The position numbers were made by a program, and so were the translations under genes. A stretch of 64,000 bases of DNA from Nocardia testacea NBRC 100365. Lineage in GTDB: Bacteria > Actinomycetota > Actinomycetes > Mycobacteriales > Mycobacteriaceae. The notes under the pieces are model-generated. The model did no database searches and was not told the DNA's origin. It saw only the letters and a program-made list of their open reading frames with translations. Below, in pieces: positions 7,656-15,305 of the stretch. Position 1 is the stretch's first letter. Each line of letters starts with the position of its first letter. The DNA is taken from positions 62,001-126,000 of the forward strand of contig NZ_BAGJ01000103.1 of assembly GCF_000308775.1 (NCBI RefSeq). Direction: 5' to 3'.

Positions 7656-10227
7656 CACCGAGGCGCCAGCCTCTCGCGATCCGCTCGCCATGAGCCATCG
7701 CGAAATCCTCGAAGCGATGACCGGGCTGCTGGCGGCGCTGTTCACCGCCCTGCTCAGCACGACCATCGTCGCCAACGCGCTACCCACCATCATCGGCGAT
7801 CTGCAGGCTTCGCAGACCGCCTACGCCTGGGTCATCACCACGGCCCTGCTCACCAATGCGGCCTCGACGCCGATCTGGGGCAAGCTGGCCGACCTGTTCA
7901 ACAAGAAGACGCTGGTGCAGCTGGGCATCATCATCTTCGTGGTCGGCTCGGTGATCGCCGGTTTCGCCCACGATGTCGGGCTGCTCCTGGCGGCTCGCGC
8001 GCTGCAGGGCGTCGGCATGGGCGGGCTGACCGCACTGGTCGTCGCGATCATCGGCAGCATCATTCCGCCGCGCGAGCGCGGGCGGTACTCCGGCTACATG
8101 GGCGCGGTCATGGCGGTCTCCATGACCGGCGGACCGATCCTCGGCGGCGTCATCGTGGACAGCCCACTCGGCTGGCGCTGGTGCTTCTTCATCTGCATCC
8201 CGCTCGCCGTGATCGCCCTGCTGCTCCTGCAGCGCACGCTGCGGCTGCCGACGACCCGCAAAGAGGGCGTCAGCATCGACTGGTTCGGCGCCACCTTGCT
8301 CACCGCGGGCGTTTCCGTCCTGCTCATCTGGGTCTCGTTCGCCGGCAAGGCCGGGTACTACGAGTGGTGGTCCACCGAGTCGGCGCTCTATGTGGGCGGC
8401 GGTGTGCTGCTGCTGGCGTTGACGGTGCTCGTCGAATCGCGGGTGAAGGATCCGGTGATCCCGCTCCCGATCGTCACCGAACGCACCACCGCGCTGGCCA
8501 TCCTCGCCTCCATCGCCGTGGGCGTCGGCATGTTCGGCGCGACCACATTCCTCGGGCAGTATCTGCAGACCGCCCGCGGCTACTCCCCCACCGCCGCGGG
8601 TCTGCTGTCCTCGCCGATGGTGGCGGGCATGCTGGTCGCCTCGGTGGTCTCCGGCCAGCTCATCACCCGGTTCGGCAAGTGGAAGCCCTTTGTCGTCGGC
8701 GGCGCCGCGCTGCTGGTGGTCGGGTTCGCCCTGCTGTCCAGCGTCGACCACGCCACGAACATCTGGCTCATCGGCGCCTTCATCACCGTGACCGGTGCGG
8801 GTGTCGGCATGATGATGCAGAACCTCGTGCTGGCGGTCCAGAACACGGTGAGCGTGCACAACATCGGCGCCGCCTCGAGCAGCGTCGCTTTCTTCCGCAC
8901 CTTCGGTGGCGCCATCGGTGTCTCGGTACTGGGTTCGGTGCTCGCGACCAGGGTGAGCGAACTGTCCACCGCCCGTTTCGCCGAACTCGGCATCCACACC
9001 ACGTCCTCGGGCAGCGGCAATCTCGACCTGAAGGCGCTACCCGCTCCCATCGCCGAGATCGTGCGCTTCTCCTACGGTGACGCCACCGGCCGGATCTTCC
9101 TGATCGCCGCGGTGACCTGCGTGGTCGCCCTGATCGCGGCGGCGCTGCTGCCGAACCGCCCGCTGCGGCGCACGATCGATATCGAGCCGACCGCCGATCC
9201 CGCGGCGGCCACCGATATGACGACCGAGGAGCGGGTGCCCGACGATCTCGCCGACCTCGACCGCACCCCCGCCGCGGTCGATCCGATGGGCCGGCACCAT
9301 GCCCCGGCGGCCGAGGAGGCCGACGATCCGGCACCCGTACCGGTCGGCGCGCTGACCGCGCAGGCCACGGCCGGACAGAACGGCCACGGCGTGTACGGCC
9401 CGGCCGTCACCGCGCAGACCTCGCTGCCGGCCACCCGGTACTCCGGGGCCGGCGACGAGAGCGGCTCTTTCCACGGGCACATCACCCGCGAGGACGGACG
9501 CCCGGTGCCCGGTGCGGCGCTCACCCTGATCGACCAGCGCGGACACCAGGTCGCGCGGGCGAGCGGGTCCGGCGACGGCGGCTACACCGTCGACGCACCC
9601 GGGCCGGGTAGTTATGTGCTGATCGTCTCGGCGCCCGGACACCGGCCGACCGCGGTCAATGTCGCACACGCCGCGCACCCGCAGCGCATGGACCTGACCC
9701 TGTCCGGGCTCGGTGAGCTGTCCGGTACCGTGCGCTCGACCCGCGCCGACGCGCCGCTGGCCGGCGCCACGGTCACGGTCACCGACCAGTACGGCGAGGT
9801 CGTCGCGTCGGCCGCGTCGGGCGAAGACGGCACCTACCTGTGCCACGGCGTGGTTCCCGGCACCTACACACTGGTGGCGGTCGCCGAGCACATGCGTCCG
9901 ACCGCGACCGCGCTCACCGTGCCCGACAGCGGCCGGCTGCGGCACGATATCGAGCTCACGCCCATGGCCGTGCTCACCGGGTCGGCCCGAGCCGACGGTG
10001 GACGGCCGGTGACCGATATCCAGATCACCGTCCTGGATGCCACCGGCGATGTGGCCGCCACCGCTCGCACCGACGAGCAGGGCCGCTACCTCGTGCCCGA
10101 TCTCCCCGAGGGGCAGTACACGGTCGTGGCCCGCGGCTATCCGCCCGTCACCGGGCAGGTCGCCATTTCCGGCGAAGAGGTCGGCTACGACGTCGAACTC
10201 GGGTACGGGGCCGACGAACAGGTGTGA
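7648..10227 (+). CDS. MFS drug exporter (DHA2 type) fused to three carboxypeptidase-regulatory-like repeats
   Basis: An 859-residue protein. Residues about 30-510 form a 14-helix DHA2/EmrB-type transporter with the motif GKLADLFNKK in the first cytoplasmic loop and RALQGVGMGG further on. After a charged linker (about 515-600), three tandem beta-sandwich repeats of about 82 residues follow, at roughly 603-685, 687-770 and 772-855. Each has G-V-G-V...P-A-GATVT-V-D..G.V.ASA...DG-YL...PG-Y-LV, the pattern of carboxypeptidase-D regulatory-like (transthyretin-like) domains. Start ATG 7648 follows AAAGAGAG; a longer start at 7603 is less likely. Most exporters of this family stop near 500 residues, so the tail is unusual. 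It is coupled to MarR and probably exports the MarR ligand, with the tail possibly contacting the envelope. Confidence 0.92.
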   Translation: MSDTEAPASRDPLAMSHREILEAMTGLLAALFTALLSTTIVANALPTIIGDLQASQTAYAWVITTALLTNAASTPIWGKLADLFNKKTLVQLGIIIFVVGSVIAGFAHDVGLLLAARALQGVGMGGLTALVVAIIGSIIPPRERGRYSGYMGAVMAVSMTGGPILGGVIVDSPLGWRWCFFICIPLAVIALLLLQRTLRLPTTRKEGVSIDWFGATLLTAGVSVLLIWVSFAGKAGYYEWWSTESALYVGGGVLLLALTVLVESRVKDPVIPLPIVTERTTALAILASIAVGVGMFGATTFLGQYLQTARGYSPTAAGLLSSPMVAGMLVASVVSGQLITRFGKWKPFVVGGAALLVVGFALLSSVDHATNIWLIGAFITVTGAGVGMMMQNLVLAVQNTVSVHNIGAASSSVAFFRTFGGAIGVSVLGSVLATRVSELSTARFAELGIHTTSSGSGNLDLKALPAPIAEIVRFSYGDATGRIFLIAAVTCVVALIAAALLPNRPLRRTIDIEPTADPAAATDMTTEERVPDDLADLDRTPAAVDPMGRHHAPAAEEADDPAPVPVGALTAQATAGQNGHGVYGPAVTAQTSLPATRYSGAGDESGSFHGHITREDGRPVPGAALTLIDQRGHQVARASGSGDGGYTVDAPGPGSYVLIVSAPGHRPTAVNVAHAAHPQRMDLTLSGLGELSGTVRSTRADAPLAGATVTVTDQYGEVVASAASGEDGTYLCHGVVPGTYTLVAVAEHMRPTATALTVPDSGRLRHDIELTPMAVLTGSARADGGRPVTDIQITVLDATGDVAATARTDEQGRYLVPDLPEGQYTVVARGYPPVTGQVAISGEEVGYDVELGYGADEQV

Positions 10228-10243
10228 TCCGCCGATAGCGCCG

Positions 10244-10276
10244 GAGGGCTTGTCGTCCCGCTCCGACAAGCCCTTC
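10244..10276 (+). terminator. Hairpin terminator after the exporter
   Basis: GGGCTTGTCG (10246-10255) pairs perfectly with CGACAAGCCC (10264-10273) around an eight-base loop, 18 bases beyond the exporter stop codon. Confidence 0.75.
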
Positions 10277-10380
10277 GGCCACGGCCGTTCCTCGATCATC
10301 ACTACAGACAACCTGCTGGAACGGCCGGGCAATCGGTGAAGCCTGCCGGTACCGGTCGAACTGCATTCCGGGCCGCGGCG

Positions 10381-10580
10381 TCCAGCGAGCTCCCGCGGGC
10401 GATTCCCGGCCTATCCCAGCGCCTGCTCACCGTCGATACCCGAAATCTTTTGCGCGACCGGCTGTTCAGCCGCCGCGTTCAACCGGCCGCGCCACCCCGG
10501 TCGAATACGCACTGGCGCCCCTGGGTGAGAGCCTCGCGGCCGTGGTGCACGCCATCGCCGACCGGGCCCGCGCGAAGCAT
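10381..10580 (+). pseudogene. HxlR-family regulator remnant (frameshifted, both ends missing)
   Basis: In one frame the DNA reads SSELPRAIPGLSQRLLTVD followed by TRNLLRDRLFSRRVQPAAPPR, which follows the HxlR winged-helix pattern (F-ELRRAIPGISQRMLT-LR-LE-DGLV-R-V-P-PPR). Right after PPR, at about base 10500, the next frame continues with VEYALAPLGESLAAVVHAI and ADRARAKH, the HxlR C-terminal helix (VEY-LTPLG-SL). One missing G in the CCGG run explains the shift. No start codon, ribosome site or N-terminal helix is present, and the 3' end runs into noncoding sequence. It is a dead fragment of a DUF24/HxlR regulator. Confidence 0.65.
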
Positions 10581-10802
10581 AGATATCCCGCGCAGCCGGG
10601 CGGAATTCGAGCCGGACGCTGTCGACGATTTTTCGTCCCACCGCGATCTCGGCGCGACCGGCGCCGGGTGCCGGTGATCCGCCCGTGACCCCGGCGTCGG
10701 GAAATTTGATGAATTCTTGTCTGGTATCGGCATTGCGACCAGCGAAAACTGATGATGCTGCGCGAAAGATGTCCCTGGTTCCACCCGACCGAAGGATGTG
10801 CA

Positions 10803-10964
10803 ATGTCTACCCGGATCACCAAGATATTCGCCGCCACCGCGATCACCCTGTCCCTCGGCGCCTTCGCGGCCCCCATCGCCTCCGCCGCCACTCCGACGGC
10901 CGCCCCGGTCACCGGTTCCGTCATCCTGTGCCTCCCCCTCGGAAGCGCCACCGTCTGCATCTGA
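10803..10964 (+). CDS. Small secreted peptide, unknown function
   Basis: A 53-residue protein. MSTRITKIFAATAITLSLGA is a standard Sec signal start (positive n-region, hydrophobic core), with cleavage expected after ASA near residue 28 (AAPIASA-ATP). The mature peptide would be about 25 residues, ending in LCLPLGSATVCI with two cysteines seven residues apart that could form a disulfide. GAAGGA at 10791-10796 is a good ribosome site six bases before ATG. Such tiny exported peptides are common and uncharacterised in Nocardia-like genomes. The gene stands alone between a regulator remnant and a hairpin terminator at 11128. Confidence 0.7.
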   Translation: MSTRITKIFAATAITLSLGAFAAPIASAATPTAAPVTGSVILCLPLGSATVCI

Positions 10965-11127
10965 CCCCCCGCGATTCCGGAGCGGATGCGCCGACGGCCG
11001 ATGCTGCCGCCGGTGGGAATATGCGTTGTGTCCCCGAATAGTCCGGCGCCTCCGGATGAATCGCCGTGCCATTGATTGCCGGACCAACCGGAAGAGCGCA
11101 CGTTGCTCGGTGAGGAGCGTGCGCCGG

Positions 11128-11163
11128 GATGAGCAGGTCGCCACCCCGGGTGACCTGCTCATC
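11128..11163 (+). terminator. Hairpin after the small secreted peptide gene
   Basis: GATGAGCAGGTC and GACCTGCTCATC form a perfect 12-base stem around a 12-base loop that can pair further (CC/GG). It lies 164 bases after the peptide gene and in front of the converging hydrolase gene. Confidence 0.65.
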
Positions 11164-11300
11164 CGTTCACCTGGCCACCTCACCCACTGCTGGGGCGATA
11201 TCGCGCCGGGGCGAAGCGCTTGGGCAACCGGGGAGTGTCGACGTCGAGCCCCGCCGGCCACCGAGCCCGGCCGGCGACGCACAAACCTCAGAACATCGAC

Positions 11301-11315
11301 ATCATCATCATCATC
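11301..11315. repeat. (ATC)5 trinucleotide tract in an AT-richer gap
   Basis: Five perfect ATC units lie inside the 566-base gap between the secreted-peptide gene and the hydrolase gene. Apart from the hairpin at 11128 and this tract I see no supported gene in 10965-11530. The minus strand can be read as a 19-residue methionine-rich peptide (11347 to 11288), but nothing else supports it. Confidence 0.6.
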
Positions 11316-11530
11316 AACATGAACTTGAGAAAGAAGTTGTTGGACATGTCGGACCTGCTTCCGTCGAACCGAACCGTCCGGACACGACGCCGGACGCAAC
11401 AGCGGCAACTATGCCGTTGTTGAACGGTACGATATTCAACGGCTTCACTTTCCGGTCGATGGCTTCCCGCCACCGGGAACATGAAACCGGCTGCGCGACA
11501 CCAAATCACCTTCGCCCTCGGCGGCCGCGG

Positions 11531-12232
11531 TCAGTGCGGCGAGGGGCTTCTCAGATGTAGGTCGAAAAAGGCGAAAACACGTCGCCAGGCGTCCGCGGTG
11601 GCCTCCTCGTCGTAACCGAGCCCGGCCACGCGCAGGACGCGATCGGCGGGTAGGCGGTTGGCGAAGCCGTGGGTGACCCCGGGATAGGTCTCGATATCGT
11701 GGGCCACGCCGTAATCGTCGAGTACTCGTTCCAGCCGGTGCGCGCGACCGATATTGATCGGATCCAACCGGCCGTAGCTGGCGACGATCGGGCAGCTGCC
11801 CCGCAACATCTCCGCGTAGTTGCCCCGGCTGGTCGGATAGAACGGCGCGGCGGCGTCGAAACCACGGGGCGCGGTGAGCAAGGCGAAACCACCACCCATA
11901 CAGAAACCGGCCACCGCGACCCGCCCGGTGCACGAGGAATCGTCGCGTACCCGCCGCAGCGCCGCGAGGATATCGCGCACCGCCCTGCCCTCACCGGTGA
12001 ACAGCAGATCACGGAATACGCCGGGCACACAACGCGGCCCGCGGGAGAACAGATCCGGCGCGATCACCAGATAACCGTGGTCGGCCAGCATGCGGGCATT
12101 GCGGCGCAGATCGGCGGTCGGCCCCACCGCGTCGTGCAGCAGCACCACCGCGGGCCACGGCCCCGAACCCTCGGGTGTCTCCCATACGGCCTCGATATCG
12201 CCGTCGGGCGCGGGCACCTCGATCATCGTCAT
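11531..12232 (-). CDS. Dienelactone hydrolase family protein
   Basis: A 233-residue alpha/beta hydrolase. The start MTMIEVPAPDGDIEA and VVLLHDAVGPTADLRRNA are typical of the dienelactone hydrolase family, as is VAVAGFCMGGGFALL with the nucleophile in the G-x-C-x-G elbow (Cys instead of Ser). A late Asp and the His in GVTHGFANR complete the triad. Family members open dienelactone in chloroaromatic breakdown, but many homologues are general esterases. The ribosome site AGAAGGTGA precedes ATG 12232. It is transcribed toward the small peptide gene and follows the PepSY gene with a 182-base gap. Confidence 0.9.
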   Translation of the reverse strand: MTMIEVPAPDGDIEAVWETPEGSGPWPAVVLLHDAVGPTADLRRNARMLADHGYLVIAPDLFSRGPRCVPGVFRDLLFTGEGRAVRDILAALRRVRDDSSCTGRVAVAGFCMGGGFALLTAPRGFDAAAPFYPTSRGNYAEMLRGSCPIVASYGRLDPINIGRAHRLERVLDDYGVAHDIETYPGVTHGFANRLPADRVLRVAGLGYDEEATADAWRRVFAFFDLHLRSPSPH

Positions 12233-12414
12233 CGGCGGTCACCTTCTGTTCGATCCGGAATCCTCGCAGACAACAGCGACAGCGAGTCTAGTGCCGCGCC
12301 ACCGCGCCGCCCGCTCGAGCGCGCCCCCGGTGCGCCCCGCCCGCAGCGATGAGCCGGCTGCCGCCTCACGGCGGCAGCCGGCTCCGTGCCCGGAACCCGG
12401 GCGAAGGACGCGAA

Positions 12415-12792
12415 TCAATCGTGTTCGACCGCGCCGATGATATCGCCGGTCTTCGCGTCCACCGTCACCTCGTACTCGACACCCGCCGAGGTCACGACCT
12501 CCACCTCCCACACCGCTGCGCGGTGCTCGGTCTCGAATTCGGCCGAGACCGCCCTGCTGTCCGGTACCGCGGCCACAGCGGCGTCCATGGCCTGGATGCG
12601 ATCGATGCCGGGATCGGCGACGAGGGACCACTCCGCGATCGGGCGATCGAGGGCGACGGTGCCGTGTGGCGGGGTGTGCCCGAGGGCGACGGTGGCGACG
12701 CCGACAGCGGCACCGACAACCACGGCCACGACCGCGGTGCCGATCAGAAGCCAGCGCAGACCGGCGACCGCGTGACGAATGACGCTTGCCAT
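12415..12792 (-). CDS. PepSY-domain membrane-anchored protein
   Basis: 125 residues: a short cytoplasmic start (MASVIRHAVAGLR), one membrane segment (WLLIGTAVVAVVVGAAVG, about 14-33), then an extracytoplasmic PepSY domain ending in WEVEVVTSAGVEYEVTVDAK and TGDIIGAVEHD. PepSY domains are inhibitor-like or sensor-like modules often encoded beside two-component systems. Start ATG 12792 is fixed by the strong site AGGAGGT eight bases upstream. It is divergent from the response regulator and has a triple CTTCAG array plus a conserved ACAGTGG block in its promoter, so it is probably a target of that regulator. It may give feedback on the sensor outside the membrane. Confidence 0.9.
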   Translation of the reverse strand: MASVIRHAVAGLRWLLIGTAVVAVVVGAAVGVATVALGHTPPHGTVALDRPIAEWSLVADPGIDRIQAMDAAVAAVPDSRAVSAEFETEHRAAVWEVEVVTSAGVEYEVTVDAKTGDIIGAVEHD

Positions 12793-12852
12793 GGTGAAAC
12801 CTCCTGAGTGGGTGTACGTCCCGAAGACAGGCCCCACTGTCGCAAGCCGAGG

Positions 12853-12879
12853 CTGAAGGTGACCTGAAGTCACCTGAAG
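12853..12879. promoter_or_regulatory. Triple direct repeat between PepSY and response-regulator genes
   Basis: On the minus strand CTTCAG-N4-CTTCAG-N5-CTTCAG, that is three copies spaced 10 and 11 bases, one DNA turn apart, as bound by OmpR/PhoP-type regulators. Twelve bases later comes ACAGTGG, then the PepSY start 48 bases from the beginning of that block. The same pattern with the same spacings occurs at 29352-29397. The array also lies 33 bases upstream of the response-regulator start, so autoregulation is likely. Confidence 0.75.
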
Positions 12880-12912
12880 AACATTTCAGGAAGCGTCTGA
12901 CAGTCTGGGTGG

Positions 12913-13590
12913 ATGCGTCTGCTGATCGTGGAGGACGAGAAACGTCTCGCCCTCACACTGGCGAAAGGGTTGTCGGCCGAGGGTTTCGCGGTCGACGTCG
13001 TACACGACGGCGCCGAGGGACTGCACCGCGCCACCACCACCGAGTACGACCTGATCATCCTGGACATCATGCTGCCCGGTATGAACGGCTACCGGGTGTG
13101 CGCCACCCTGCGCGCGGCCGGCCACGAAACGCCGGTGCTGATGCTCACCGCCAAGGACGGCGAATACGACGAGGCCGAGGGCCTGGACACCGGCGCCGAC
13201 GACTACCTCAGCAAACCGTTCTCCTACGTGGTACTGGTGGCACGGATCCGGGCGCTGCTGCGCCGCCGCACCCGCGGCGGTGTGCGCGTCCTGCGGGTCG
13301 GCGATCTGGTCGTCGACCCCGCCACCCACGGTTGCCGGCGCGGCGACCGAGATATCGCGTTGACCGCCAAGGAATTCGCGGTGCTGGAACACCTGGCCGT
13401 GCGCGCCGGGCAGGTCGTGTCCAAAGCCGATATCCTGCAGCATGTCTGGGATTTCGCCTACGACGGCGACCCGAATATCGTCGAGGTATACATCAGCACC
13501 CTGCGACGCAAGATCGATACGCCCTTCGGCTGCCGGACCATTCTGACCGTACGCGGCGCCGGTTACCGTTTGGCGGCCGAACGTGGGTGA
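12913..13590 (+). CDS. OmpR/PhoB-type response regulator
   Basis: 225 residues. The receiver domain (1-115) has the acidic pocket EDE at 7-9, the phosphoacceptor D51 in LIILDIMLPG, T79 and K101 in YLSKPF. A winged-helix output domain (about 130-224) contains ALTAKEFAVLEHLAVRAG and the recognition-helix and wing region ending YISTLRRKID and VRGAGYRL. Its stop overlaps the GTG start of the histidine kinase, so the pair is translated together. Direct repeats of the kind bound by this family lie just upstream. The inducing signal is unknown, but envelope stress, cations or metal are reasonable guesses from the PepSY neighbour and acidic sensor loop. Confidence 0.95.
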   Translation: MRLLIVEDEKRLALTLAKGLSAEGFAVDVVHDGAEGLHRATTTEYDLIILDIMLPGMNGYRVCATLRAAGHETPVLMLTAKDGEYDEAEGLDTGADDYLSKPFSYVVLVARIRALLRRRTRGGVRVLRVGDLVVDPATHGCRRGDRDIALTAKEFAVLEHLAVRAGQVVSKADILQHVWDFAYDGDPNIVEVYISTLRRKIDTPFGCRTILTVRGAGYRLAAERG

Positions 13591-15241
13591 GCGGAGGCGC
13601 CGCCGCGGCATCCGGTGGAACTCGGTCCGGGCGCGTACCACGACCGCGGCGACCGTGGTCGTCGCGCTGGCCCTGACCGCTACCGGACTGATCCTGCTCG
13701 CGGCCCTGCGCGGCAATCTCGTCGAGAGCGCGGATCTGCAGGCCGCGAACACCGCGCGCGATATCGCCGGGCAGCTGGATGCCGGAACGCCACTCGCGCA
13801 ACTCCGGCTGCCCGATCCCGACGACGAACCCGTGCAGGTCGTTTCGGCAGACGGGCGGGTACTGGCCGCCGACGAAGAACTGCGGGGCCGGGGCCCGATG
13901 GCCGATTTCGGGCCCGATGCGGCCGCGGACGCGCAGTCCGGAGACGACACGGGCGAGGACTCCACGGACGAGGAGTCCGAGGAGTCCGAGGAGTCCGAGG
14001 AGTCCGAGGAGTCCGAGGAGTCCGAGGAGTCCGAGGAGTCCGAGGACGATGATGCGGACTCCGATACCGAGTCCGAGGATGCGGCCGAGGACGAGTCACC
14101 CGGCTCCGGGGATAATGCGGCCGGCCTCGGCAGCGCGGCCGGCAACGGCAGCGACGTCGGCGTGGGATCCACGCGGACTGCCGACGCTCCGGCGGCCACC
14201 GAACCGGTGTTCGGGCAGATCGAGCTGGCAGTCGGCGATTCCGGGGCCGACAGCTATCGCGTCGCCGCGCTCGGTGGCACGTCCCCTGACGGGCGACCGG
14301 TCACCGTCTATGCGGGTGCGTCGCTGGATACCGCCGACAGCGCGGTCGCCGATGTCCGGCGGGCAATGCTGATGGGCCTGCCGGTGCTGCTCGCCGTGGT
14401 CGCCGCGATGACCTGGCTGGTCACCCGGTGGGCCCTGCGCCCGGTGGAATCCATCCGGTCCGAACTGGCCGAGATCATGCACGGCGACCTGTCACGCCGG
14501 GTCCCCGAACCCGCCGCCCGCGACGAGATCGCCCGGCTGGCGGTCACCACCAACGACACGCTCGCGGCGCTGGAGCAGTCCGCGGAACGTCAACGCCGGT
14601 TCATCGCCGATGCCGCACACGAATTGCGCAGCCCGATCGCCAGTCTGCGCACCCAGCTCGAAGTGGCGCAGGCACATCCGGGGTTGCTCGAGCTCGACGG
14701 CCTGCTCGGCGACACCGTGCGGCTGGAACACCTCGCGGCCGATCTACTGCTGCTGGCCCGCCTCGACGCGGGCGAACAACCCCGGGCCGACCGGGTCGAT
14801 CTCGGGGCCCTGGTCCGGGACGAGCTCGCCCACCGGGTCGGCGATCGCCTACCGGTCGGCTTTGACCGCGGTGCCGACGAGCTCCTCGTCACCGGTAGCC
14901 GCACCCAATTGGCCCGCGTCCTGGGCAATCTGGTGGACAATGCCCAGCGGCATGCCGCGACCACGGTGCGGGTATCGCTGGAACGCCGGGGTGACCGGGC
15001 CGTACTCGCGGTGACCGATGACGGCCCGGGAGTGCCCGAGGCCGATCGGGAGCGGATCTTCCAGCGTTTCGTGCGCCTCGACGACGCCCGCAGCCGGGAC
15101 GAGGGCGGCGCGGGCCTGGGCCTGGCGATCGTGCGCGATGTGGTGGGGCGGCACGGCGGGATGATCCGCGTCGAGCCCGCGGACTCCGGTGGCGCGCGTT
15201 TTCTGGTGGAACTCCCGGTGGCCCGCCGAGTGCCCGCCTGA
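13583..15241 (+). CDS. Sensor histidine kinase with a long acidic extracytoplasmic loop
   Basis: 552 residues. First membrane helix at about 20-42, second at about 262-284. Between them is a 215-residue outer loop holding an uninterrupted EES repeat (131-154) followed by DDDADSD, about the most acidic stretch in the window. Then come a HAMP linker, the dimerisation box DAAHELRSP with the phosphorylated His at 346, the N-box NLVDNAQRHA, DDGPGVP and GGAGLGLAI of the ATPase domain. Start is GTG 13583, overlapping the regulator stop. The acidic loop could bind metal cations, polyamines or cationic peptides in the periplasm-like space. The size and domain order are otherwise normal for class I kinases. 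Confidence 0.94.
   Translation: MGERRRRRGIRWNSVRARTTTAATVVVALALTATGLILLAALRGNLVESADLQAANTARDIAGQLDAGTPLAQLRLPDPDDEPVQVVSADGRVLAADEELRGRGPMADFGPDAAADAQSGDDTGEDSTDEESEESEESEESEESEESEESEESEDDDADSDTESEDAAEDESPGSGDNAAGLGSAAGNGSDVGVGSTRTADAPAATEPVFGQIELAVGDSGADSYRVAALGGTSPDGRPVTVYAGASLDTADSAVADVRRAMLMGLPVLLAVVAAMTWLVTRWALRPVESIRSELAEIMHGDLSRRVPEPAARDEIARLAVTTNDTLAALEQSAERQRRFIADAAHELRSPIASLRTQLEVAQAHPGLLELDGLLGDTVRLEHLAADLLLLARLDAGEQPRADRVDLGALVRDELAHRVGDRLPVGFDRGADELLVTGSRTQLARVLGNLVDNAQRHAATTVRVSLERRGDRAVLAVTDDGPGVPEADRERIFQRFVRLDDARSRDEGGAGLGLAIVRDVVGRHGGMIRVEPADSGGARFLVELPVARRVPA
13970..14041 (+). repeat. Eight perfect copies of a 9-bp unit coding EES
   Basis: GAGGAGTCC is repeated eight times without a mismatch inside the histidine kinase gene and codes for (Glu-Glu-Ser)8. 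Perfect identity at all codon positions points to recent slippage expansion, and the copy number is likely to vary between strains without changing the frame. Confidence 0.95.
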
Positions 15242-15305
15242 CAGCCGGGCCGGACGAGACGGGCAGCCGGTTCCCGGTGCCGTGTGCGCACTAGCATCGG
15301 CGACC

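Noticed and set aside
10411..11408. Overlapping minus-strand open frames around 10.4-11.4 kb
   Set aside because: They have no recognisable protein features and lie opposite the HxlR remnant, secreted peptide and terminator.
13970..14041. Short tandem repeat considered as a CRISPR-like array
   Set aside because: Nine-base units without spacers inside a coding frame; it is a codon-phase slippage repeat.
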